NCBI GenBank assembly: GCA_028289345.1
Contig: JANQQL010000025.1
Location: forward strand, 558,001-622,000
From: Planctomycetota bacterium
GTDB taxonomy: Bacteria; Planctomycetota; B15-G4; SIAN01
Direction of reading: 5' to 3'
Length of the DNA: 64,000 bases
Positions 53,802 through 60,801 of the stretch are shown in pieces. Position numbers and translations under genes: made by a program. The notes under the pieces were generated by a model that searched no databases, was not told the DNA's origin, and saw only the letters and a list, made by a program, of their open reading frames with translations. Within the stretch, counting starts at the first letter, position 1. Every line of letters begins with the position of its first letter.

Positions 53802-56022
53802 GGGCGCCTCCGGGGGATGGCATGACGCTTCGGCCGTTCGAAGCATGCAGGTCTTGCCGCACGTCATCGGGAAGTTGACGCCTCCACATTTCGTGGTACT
53901 TGCCCTTCTTCTGAAGAAGGGTTTCGTGGCTCCCATGCTCCAGGATCCGACCTTTCTCGAGCACCAGAATCTGGTCGGCACGCGTCACCGTGGACAACCG
54001 ATGCGCGATCAAGATTGTCGTGCAGCCCAGGGTCGCCTGGTCCAGGCTGCGTTGAATGGCCGCTTCCGTCTCCGAATCGAGGTTCGAGGTGGCTTCATCC
54101 AGAATGACGATTCGCGGTTTCTTGACCAGGGCGCGGGCAATCGCGAGCCGCTGCCGTTCTCCGCCCGACAGGTCCGCGCCACGCTCTCCGATCACTGTTT
54201 CGTAGCGCTCGGGAAGGGACTCAATGAACTGGTGAACGTTGGCTGTCATTGCCGCCGCGGTGACCTCCCCAAGTGTTGCCTGGGTTTGACCGATTGAGAT
54301 GTTCTCGAGAACTGACCCGTGGAAGATGAACACTTCCTGAGGCACCATTCCCAAGCAATGCCTCAGGGACGAAAGCTCCCAGTCCCTGAGGTCGGTGCCG
54401 TCCAGAGTGATTCGACCGGCGGTCGGATCATCGAATCGGGCCAGCAGGCGAGCCAAGGTGGTCTTGCCGGATCCGGTTTCCCCGACGATGGCCAACGTGG
54501 AGCCGGCGGGGATCGACAGGTCGATGGCTTGCAGTGCCGGCTTGCCTTCGGTGTACTCGAAATGGACATTCTCCAAGCGATAGTGTCCTTGGACGTTGGT
54601 CGGTCGGATGGTGCGTCGACCCGGGGTCTGCTCGGGTGCTCGCTCGAACAAGTCACCCAGGCGATCGAGCGCGATCAACGCATCGTGCATGCTGACGCTC
54701 ACCTGGGCGAGTCGTTCCAGGGGACCCAAGAGGTAGGCCAGCATGGAGTAGAAGAACAACAGCTGACCGAGGGTCAGGTGACCGGCCATGACCTGATGGC
54801 CGCCGTACCAGAGAACGAGGACCGCACCAATGGCGGAGAACAGGACTCCCGCCGACTCGAACAGCGTCGTCAACAGAGAGCTCTGAAAGGCGGATCGAAG
54901 AATGCGGAGTAGCCCTTCTTCGGAACGTCGCTGCATCAGTCGCTCTGCGGAGAAGGCCTTGATGGTTTCGACGCCGGTCAAAGATTCGGCGAAGTGGGCT
55001 TCCAGGTCCGCGGCCTGTTCCATCAAGCCTCTCTGGAACGAGGCGATCCTTCGATTCAGCACGGAAACGACGACCAGAAACAAAGGGGCCAGGCCAAGAA
55101 CCAGGGTGGTCAGCTGCCAGTGGTAGTTGAACATGACGATCGCGGCGAAAAGAAAAATCAACGTGTCGAGCAGCAGGCCCAGAGACGTTCCCCCGACGAA
55201 GTTGCGAACCTTGCCTGCATCGTCGAGCCGCGACATCAGATCTCCCACGCGGCACGATCGCAGGAACCCCAAAGGGAGCCTCATCAAGTGCTTGTAACAG
55301 CCGAGGACCAGTTCGACGTCGATGCGCTGGGCCAGGTGAAGCAAAAGGTACTGCCGAAGCACGCTGAACGCGGCTCGAAACAGCAGGATCACCACCATGG
55401 ACAGGGCAAGCACGTTGAGGAGGCTTCCGCGCTGGCCGAGGAGGACGTGGTCCACCAAGATCTGCAAGAAGAATGACGAACCGAGCGCCAGCACCGACAT
55501 GAGCAGTCCGGCCAACAATGCTTCCGCGAGCAGTCTCCACTGCGGGAGGAGGAGTGCGCTCAAGCGGGGGCGAGAGGCCTCTCCGGAGATCGTGCTCGAA
55601 GCGAAGACCAAAGCGCGGCCCACTGCGGGGCCCGAGGATTCGGCCCAGTGCTGCTCGAACTCCTGGTGGGTCCAGTCGGCCCTGGCGCCGGAGGGTTCTT
55701 GCACCTGAACCGTGGTTTGCCCCATCGACTCCACGATCACAAAGTCGTGGTCGTCCCGAACCGGGACGAGAGCGGGCAGAGGGACCTCTCGACGGAAGTC
55801 TTCGCGGGTCAGGCGAACTTCGTTGACGTGCAGCCCCCACTGCTCCGCGACGGATCTCAGGTCGGAGAGATCCAGCGAGCTGCCGTGCAGTCTTTCTTCG
55901 GCCAGGTCGAGGGGGACGGGGTGTCCGTGCAGGGTCCCCATTCGTGCCAAGCATGCCGCGGCATGACGAAGCCGCGACCCCTCCTCTGCGACCTCTGGGC
56001 TGAGGGGTTGTCGAGCGATCAC
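53791..56022 (-). CDS. ABC exporter with degenerate C39 peptidase-like domain (LanT-like)
   Basis: This 743-residue bacteriocin-type ABC transporter has three parts: an N-terminal C39-like domain (residues 1-145), a six-helix membrane domain (about 165-435) and an ATPase with Walker A GETGSGKTT (about 510), LSGGERQR and Walker B VILDEATSNLD. In active C39 peptidases the catalytic cysteine lies in DCGxACL. Here the aligned segment is RHAAACL, so histidine 20 replaces the cysteine. The later catalytic histidine (HDFVIV) survives, but the DPA-type motif reads QEPSG. The domain probably only binds leader peptides, as in HlyB. It overlaps the LanB gene upstream by four bases. Confidence 0.93.
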   Translation of the reverse strand: MIARQPLSPEVAEEGSRLRHAAACLARMGTLHGHPVPLDLAEERLHGSSLDLSDLRSVAEQWGLHVNEVRLTREDFRREVPLPALVPVRDDHDFVIVESMGQTTVQVQEPSGARADWTHQEFEQHWAESSGPAVGRALVFASSTISGEASRPRLSALLLPQWRLLAEALLAGLLMSVLALGSSFFLQILVDHVLLGQRGSLLNVLALSMVVILLFRAAFSVLRQYLLLHLAQRIDVELVLGCYKHLMRLPLGFLRSCRVGDLMSRLDDAGKVRNFVGGTSLGLLLDTLIFLFAAIVMFNYHWQLTTLVLGLAPLFLVVVSVLNRRIASFQRGLMEQAADLEAHFAESLTGVETIKAFSAERLMQRRSEEGLLRILRSAFQSSLLTTLFESAGVLFSAIGAVLVLWYGGHQVMAGHLTLGQLLFFYSMLAYLLGPLERLAQVSVSMHDALIALDRLGDLFERAPEQTPGRRTIRPTNVQGHYRLENVHFEYTEGKPALQAIDLSIPAGSTLAIVGETGSGKTTLARLLARFDDPTAGRITLDGTDLRDWELSSLRHCLGMVPQEVFIFHGSVLENISIGQTQATLGEVTAAAMTANVHQFIESLPERYETVIGERGADLSGGERQRLAIARALVKKPRIVILDEATSNLDSETEAAIQRSLDQATLGCTTILIAHRLSTVTRADQILVLEKGRILEHGSHETLLQKKGKYHEMWRRQLPDDVRQDLHASNGRSVMPSPGGAHAS

Positions 56023-58580
56023 GACGAAGCCCCGGCTTCACACGCCTGAGCCTGGAAATGAACAGCTGGTTCTTCGTGAAGCTGGACCAGGAACTCGGCG
56101 GCGTATCGTCCGCGAGAGTCCTGAACCCAACAGTCGGGGATGTCCGGATACACCTCGGCGACGTATAGGCGCTGGGGAGGTGATGCCGTTCGTCGAAGCT
56201 CTCGGCGAAGCAAGTCCACCAAAACCGGGGACTCCAGGTCGATGAAGAAGGGTTTTGCTTTCTGAGGGCTCCGAACAAACACCCGTCCGGGGAGACTCCA
56301 GCGCTGACGCCACTCTGCCACTCTTGCGAACCAGTCGAGTTCGCTCAACGCGGTTTGACTCGGAAACGGGTATTCCTCTTGGCCGAACGACCACCAGCGT
56401 CGGAACAACACCGATCGGCCATCCACCATGCGTGGCCAGCTGGCGATCCCGGGAACGTCGAAGCCAGGAAACCATGCCAACGGCTGGAAGTCTTGTTGGC
56501 CCACGTGGATCAAGAACGAGACAAAGCCCTCGGGATTGATGCCGCTGCAGATCACCGGACGAATCTCGCTGCCGAGGCGCATCGAGTGCAGACGAAACCG
56601 GGAGCTCGTGGTGTCCAAGCGCACGCTCAGGTCGGAAAGAGGAAGGGCAGTGGCGTTCTTCGAGGCGGTTTGGCCCGGGAGCTCGATTTCATGATCGAAC
56701 AGAGCCGGTCGGAGACCCGCATTGGCGGTGCGACCGCCATGCATGTAGGTCACTTCCGCAAGAGTCGCTCCGTCTCGCTGATACGGAGTCCAGCCACGCA
56801 GGAGCTCCTCCGTGAGGCGGGAGTCATTCCGTTCTCCCGAGAGCAGTTCGTGGAATCGGGCCATGGCGATTCCGGCTCCTGGAAACAGCGCATTCACGAC
56901 CACTCGGTACTGTTGCTTGGCCAGCTCGGTCGCGTTCTTTGCGGCGACCTGGAACAGTACGCTCGAGCACCATCGAGGGGATTGGTCCCGATCGACGCAG
57001 CCCAGGAGTTCTTGCCAGGGAGCGGCAGCTTCTTCCTGTCCTTGGTGCTGCCGCGCCCAGCGAGCAAGCACGTCTTGGATCTTTGTCCATTTGGTTTCGG
57101 AGTCACCCAAGGAATCTTCGCTGGCAACGTCTGGGAACACGGCCGGCGCTTCGCCACCGTTGGGGGAAGGCGGATGTCGGTAGACCTCGAGGAGGGGAAT
57201 GTCCTGATCGACGTCGAAGGTTTCCCGAAACCACTGGTGATAGCGACGCTGGTACAAGGCGGGGGGATAGAGCGTCGCAAAAAGTCGGGCGTATCGGGAA
57301 ACCGTCTTCTGGACCTCTTCCAGAACACCGTTCGGCAACCCGGTGCGAAGCGCCGTTGCCGTGTCCAGACGAAACAGCTCGTTGTGGTCGAGAGGTCGCA
57401 CATGGGGCAGGAACCCAAGTTGGTCTTCCCAACGCGCATAGTTGGCAAGCCTGGCTTCGCTGCTCTGGGATCCACTGCTTTGAAGTTCTTGCTCCAGGTC
57501 GCGGGCTGGTCGCCACCAGGTTGGCTTCTCCGTTTCCCGCGACCAAAGGTCGACAACCGTGCGTAGTGGGCGTCGGTCGTTGTAGGGAGTCTCGGCTCGG
57601 TTGACCAGAAGGCCGGCGTCGATCAGCCGACTCAGGAAGGCTTCCAAGTCCGTTTCGGACAAGCCCGTGGACTCGGCAATGCGAGACACAAGGGACTCCT
57701 GATCGAGGTCCCCGTCGATGCAGTCCTTCAAGAACTTCTCGAGCACCGGATGGGATTCGACTTGGGCCAGGGCGTGAAAGTCGGAATCGTCGCGTGCCGA
57801 ACTCCATCTCCAATACGACCACGAAGTCTCCGTGCTGCGATGCAAGGTCGGGTTCGTTCGTGGCGGACATGGCGGCATCAGACAATCGCTGATCTTTCGT
57901 GCCTGAGCGACGTTGAGGAGGAGCTCGCTCCGAGCGACGACATTTTCACCGTGAACAAAGGGTGTTGCGGAGAACTGCCCAAGGCCGACGGAGCAGAACG
58001 TGGAGTTCGGGCTGGTTTTGGCGACGCTGCGGCTGAAGTATCCCGCGAGCTTCGCGCCCACGTGGCGCTGCTTCTTTTTCCATCCGCTCGCCACCACTCT
58101 TGGAAGTCCTTGGGAGCGCTGAGCGAGCTCCCTGCTGGCGAGACGCAGGCCCTCGCGAATCGAGGGACTCTCGGCCCAAGTCATCAATCCCTGGCGGGCG
58201 TGGTCTCGTTCTTTGAGGTACTCCTGTTCGAGATCCAGCTGTTGCTGCTGTTGCTGGTCTTTCCGGGAGTTGTAGGCCAGGAACTCCTGGGACAGAGGGT
58301 TCTGCGGGACCGACGCATCCGCAAGCAGCTTCGCCGGAATGCTCCGCGAGTTGTGAATCGCTCGACGAATCTTCAACAGCTTGAATCGTCGAGGGTCGTC
58401 GGAAGAAACCTCGTTCAGTTGCTCAGTGACTTGAAGGACGAGCTGATCGCGTCTTTCCTCGAATGCTCGGTCCGCGGTCCTTCGCTCATTCAGTAAGGCG
58501 AGAGTGCGAGGAGCTCGCATTTCTCGCAGAGAACCCCAGGGTGTCGTCGCCACGCGCAACAGGTACGGGGGAGTCGTCAT
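56019..58580 (-). CDS. Lantibiotic dehydratase, glutamylation domain (LanB N-terminal type)
   Basis: In class I lanthipeptide and thiopeptide pathways this domain transfers glutamate from glutamyl-tRNA to Ser/Thr of the precursor before elimination. The 853-residue protein shows family landmarks: YLLRVATTPWGSL at the start, the conserved SVAKTSPNSTFCSVGLGQF segment (equivalent to the R-TPFGLF region of LanB; about residues 188-206), the HPVLEKFL..LVSRIAESTGLSETDLEAFLSRLIDAGLL winged-helix-like leader-binding stretch, and the C-terminal GREIRPVICSGINP- and FVRSPQKAKPFFIDLESPVLVDLL-type motifs. A glutamine-rich tract lies near residue 110. The elimination domain is encoded separately, six bases upstream. 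Confidence 0.88.
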   Translation of the reverse strand: MTTPPYLLRVATTPWGSLREMRAPRTLALLNERRTADRAFEERRDQLVLQVTEQLNEVSSDDPRRFKLLKIRRAIHNSRSIPAKLLADASVPQNPLSQEFLAYNSRKDQQQQQQLDLEQEYLKERDHARQGLMTWAESPSIREGLRLASRELAQRSQGLPRVVASGWKKKQRHVGAKLAGYFSRSVAKTSPNSTFCSVGLGQFSATPFVHGENVVARSELLLNVAQARKISDCLMPPCPPRTNPTLHRSTETSWSYWRWSSARDDSDFHALAQVESHPVLEKFLKDCIDGDLDQESLVSRIAESTGLSETDLEAFLSRLIDAGLLVNRAETPYNDRRPLRTVVDLWSRETEKPTWWRPARDLEQELQSSGSQSSEARLANYARWEDQLGFLPHVRPLDHNELFRLDTATALRTGLPNGVLEEVQKTVSRYARLFATLYPPALYQRRYHQWFRETFDVDQDIPLLEVYRHPPSPNGGEAPAVFPDVASEDSLGDSETKWTKIQDVLARWARQHQGQEEAAAPWQELLGCVDRDQSPRWCSSVLFQVAAKNATELAKQQYRVVVNALFPGAGIAMARFHELLSGERNDSRLTEELLRGWTPYQRDGATLAEVTYMHGGRTANAGLRPALFDHEIELPGQTASKNATALPLSDLSVRLDTTSSRFRLHSMRLGSEIRPVICSGINPEGFVSFLIHVGQQDFQPLAWFPGFDVPGIASWPRMVDGRSVLFRRWWSFGQEEYPFPSQTALSELDWFARVAEWRQRWSLPGRVFVRSPQKAKPFFIDLESPVLVDLLRRELRRTASPPQRLYVAEVYPDIPDCWVQDSRGRYAAEFLVQLHEEPAVHFQAQACEAGASS

Positions 58581-58586
58581 GAGGTT

Positions 58587-59465
58587 TCATCCGGAGGCGG
58601 TGGCCGAAGAGTGATGGACGACGGTAAGCAGTCGGTGCATGAAGTAGCGAAGGATGGCCTCCGCCGTCGGGTCGATCCCGAGACGATTGCAGAACATGTG
58701 GGTGTAGGACCAGATCAGGTAGCTCCAGTCCTGGGTGATTTCGCCGGATTGGTGGCGCTGCCGAACCTCTTGCAGAATTGGACGGATCGACTGAAACAGA
58801 GTTTCTGCGATTGCTGCGGGACGAGTGCCACCGAAGACCCAAGCCGGATCGCTCTGCCGGGCGGGCGACAGCAGTTCCTCGAGTCCGCTTCTCAACGCTT
58901 GGAAGCGAGTGTCAAGGGCTCGAAGCTCTTTGTCTTGCCAGGTGTTCTGCTCCAGAGCCCATTGATAGCCAAGCTGATAGAACGCGATGCGCTCTTCTCG
59001 GCTGCTGCCGAGCAGGTCGAGGAACCGATCGGTGATGAGCAGATTGAGCTCTCGGCGAGACCGCGAGCATTCCTCGCGGTCATAGGCCTCGAGGAAATCG
59101 AGAGCGGCGAGGCTGTCGTGGAAGAAGATCTTCTCGGCCAATTGCATTCCAACGGGCCCGCCGTAGCGGGGCAGTTCGCGTTGATAGGTCCCGAACTGAA
59201 AACTGTTGATCTCGCCACGCTCCTCCAGGGTTTGCAACTCCTGGCGAATCAACGGTCGGACCAGCCCTTCGATCCAGTCTGGATTGCCCAGGACCCGGAA
59301 ACGGACCTGCCAGGACGGGACGTTGAAGCGCACGAAGAACAGGGAGTCGAGGTTCTCGTTCGATTGAAAACGGTGGGCCATCGGCCGCACGAACTCGCGA
59401 ACGATGCGTTCGTGATGCTCAGACTCCACGAAGATCATGGCGTAGAGGCACCGTGGCTCGTTCAT
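58587..59465 (-). CDS. LanB elimination-domain protein (thiopeptide-type bacteriocin biosynthesis)
   Basis: This 292-residue stand-alone SpaB-C-type domain removes glutamate to leave dehydroalanine/dehydrobutyrine. Residues expected for glutamate elimination are visible: Arg46 in FFVRF, Arg55 and Arg57 in QVRFRV (HLRLRF in many relatives) and the C-terminal HMFCNR (His256, Asn260, Arg261). The typical GGPVGMQLAEKIFFHDSLAALDFL segment is also present. The start is the ATG at 59465. It precedes the glutamylation protein and follows the precursor gene, so the two proteins form a split LanB as in thiopeptides and pinensin-type pathways. Confidence 0.88.
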   Translation of the reverse strand: MNEPRCLYAMIFVESEHHERIVREFVRPMAHRFQSNENLDSLFFVRFNVPSWQVRFRVLGNPDWIEGLVRPLIRQELQTLEERGEINSFQFGTYQRELPRYGGPVGMQLAEKIFFHDSLAALDFLEAYDREECSRSRRELNLLITDRFLDLLGSSREERIAFYQLGYQWALEQNTWQDKELRALDTRFQALRSGLEELLSPARQSDPAWVFGGTRPAAIAETLFQSIRPILQEVRQRHQSGEITQDWSYLIWSYTHMFCNRLGIDPTAEAILRYFMHRLLTVVHHSSATASG

Positions 59466-59571
59466 AGAGAGTTTTCTTTCGGAGCTTGGAGTGGAGGGCA
59501 CGGTCGTCCCGGGCCGAGCAGGCGGGAACAACAACGCTGCGATCCGCGCGTTTAAGAGCAAGCACAGCGCA

Positions 59572-59605
59572 CCGACGGGAAGTGCAAGCTGGCTCTCCCC
59601 GTCGG
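59572..59605 (-). promoter_or_regulatory. Stem-loop between the precursor gene and the dehydratase genes
   Basis: The 8-bp arms CCGACGGG (59572-59579) and CCCGTCGG (59598-59605) form a perfect stem with an 18-base loop, 18 bases after the precursor stop on the minus strand. No T-run follows. Such intercistronic hairpins after lanA genes commonly reduce read-through or protect the precursor mRNA, giving more precursor than enzyme; that role is an inference here. Confidence 0.55.
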
Positions 59606-59622
59606 CGACGCCAAAGGCTTGG

Positions 59623-59760
59623 TTACGGCTTGGTGATCGGGCAGGTGCAAAGCGGGCTGGTGGTGGAAGACTGGCAGCCACCGCCACCCGGTCGCGGTCG
59701 CCACTCGACCTCGGTCACGGTCAGGTCGAGAGAGGGCTGCTTCGTGTCCGTCTTCTTCAT
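59623..59760 (-). CDS. Putative lanthipeptide-like RiPP precursor peptide
   Basis: This encodes a 45-residue peptide that I read as the substrate of the neighbouring dehydratase. The leader starts MKKTDTKQ and has SLDLTVTEVE at residues 10-19, resembling the FNLD/F-D-L box that class I LanB enzymes bind. It runs into a tetraglycine (residues 25-28). The proposed core CQSSTTSPLCTCPITKP has three cysteines and seven Ser/Thr. A GGAG ribosome-binding site lies seven bases before ATG 59760, and the dehydratase genes follow on the same strand. The gene is short and easily missed. Product structure and cleavage site are inferred. Confidence 0.78.
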   Translation of the reverse strand: MKKTDTKQPSLDLTVTEVEWRPRPGGGGCQSSTTSPLCTCPITKP

Positions 59761-59819
59761 GAAACTTCTCCGTCGGTAAGGCGCGCGGCGCTTGGGCTTG
59801 CCGCACGCGAAGAATCGAG

Positions 59820-59839
59820 GCTGGCGAGAAATCGCCAGC
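59820..59839 (-). terminator. Perfect hairpin upstream of the precursor gene
   Basis: GCTGGCGA and TCGCCAGC form an 8-bp perfect stem with a GAAA loop on the plus strand (TTTC on the minus). It sits 70 bases after the stop of the CxxCH protein gene and 60 bases before the precursor start. It may end the upstream transcript or lie in the precursor leader; there is only a short T-rich tail. Confidence 0.4.
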
Positions 59840-59909
59840 GCCAAAAGGGGGATCGATCCTTCAAGGGAGACCGAAGTCGGAGCGTGGACGTCACACAGTT
59901 TTTGGGAGA

Positions 59910-60440
59910 TTACGGGAACGGCGGATGGTCGATGGGCAGACTCACCGGTTGGCCCAGGTCCCAGGGGAGATCATCCGTGGTGCCGAAGTTGTGGCACAAG
60001 TTGCACTCCATCGTCAGGCTCGTAGGCGGAGGAGTGCGGGGGTCGCGGACAGTGGAGTCGGAAGGAGGTTTGGCGAAGGAGATCGAAGAGATCCCGGCGA
60101 TCGCGAGGTCACGAGGATTGGGGTCAGGGATGACGCTGACAATGGAGTAGGGAGAACTGCGCTCGAGAAGAAAGAGCAACTCGAGTGACTGGTTGGAAAG
60201 TGTGACACGGGCGGGGACCAAGACGAACGACGGAGATGCAGGACCGGTTCGTGGCAAGCCGAGCTGTAACGTTCCACCAAGTCCCGCGGAGTTCCATGCG
60301 CTTTCGATCTGGGTGTCGATCTCAAGATTCGCGACGGGTCCCGTCGTGCTTCGCTCATCCGCGGTGCTTGCCACGGATACCGCGAGCGAAGCCAAGGCGA
60401 ACGAAACGACAACGACTTTTGCGTTCTTGAGGAAGCGCAT
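59910..60440 (-). CDS. Secreted protein with a single CxxCH motif
   Basis: This is a 176-residue protein with an N-terminal signal peptide (KVVVVSFALASLAVSVAS, cleaved near residue 26). The middle is beta-rich without recognised domains. Near the C-terminus lies CNLCH (Cys146, Cys149, His150), the c-type haem attachment motif, followed by only 26 residues and no methionine, so a second axial ligand is not obvious. It could be a small c-type cytochrome-like protein or bind a metal. It lies upstream of the RiPP precursor on the same strand, but 149 bases and a hairpin separate them, so membership in the cluster is uncertain. The start at 60440 has AGGAG upstream. Confidence 0.6.
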   Translation of the reverse strand: MRFLKNAKVVVVSFALASLAVSVASTADERSTTGPVANLEIDTQIESAWNSAGLGGTLQLGLPRTGPASPSFVLVPARVTLSNQSLELLFLLERSSPYSIVSVIPDPNPRDLAIAGISSISFAKPPSDSTVRDPRTPPPTSLTMECNLCHNFGTTDDLPWDLGQPVSLPIDHPPFP

Positions 60441-60801
60441 TCGGAGCTCTCCTGTTCGGTCACCTGTCCAAGTTCATTCTTGCCGCGGGGCTACCCGGTT
60501 TAGGTTCCTTGGAGCCGGTCGGCAATGGTTGGTGAGAGGGAGAAACTCGTCTGCGGGCGCGATCAGAAACACTCAAGACGATGCTGACACCGGAGTGGGT
60601 CTGGAAACGTCACAGGAAATCTGGAATTAAATTCGGGGCTCTCGTAGTGGAGTGAAGGAACGGCGGATTGTGAGGGGACTTCGCGGATTCCGACCTTTCC
60701 CGGGGCGGCCGCGTGGGTTGATTGCACGGAGCGAAGCGTTCGAGGAAGAGTCAGCGGAGTTCTTCGGAAAAGCTGACGGAGTTTCGGATTGTTGCTTCCT
60801 T
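60441..60801. other. Intergenic region between the regulator and CxxCH protein genes
   Basis: These 361 bases separate two minus-strand genes. They hold the ribosome-binding site and probably the promoter of the CxxCH gene, a small A/T palindrome near 60624-60634, and a weak hairpin (GTCAGC/GCTGAC, 60750-60777) 25 bases after the regulator stop that may terminate it. I see no coding sequence or repeat. Confidence 0.4.

Noticed and set aside
59552..59687. In-frame upstream extension of the elimination-domain protein to 59687
   Set aside because: It would run into the precursor region and through the intercistronic hairpin; the family N-terminus fits the ATG at 59465.
59552..59806. An alternative 84-codon frame over the RiPP precursor
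   Set aside because: It lacks the leader/core pattern and a ribosome-binding site at its start. The 59623-59760 frame has GGAG spacing and Ser/Thr/Cys-rich core.
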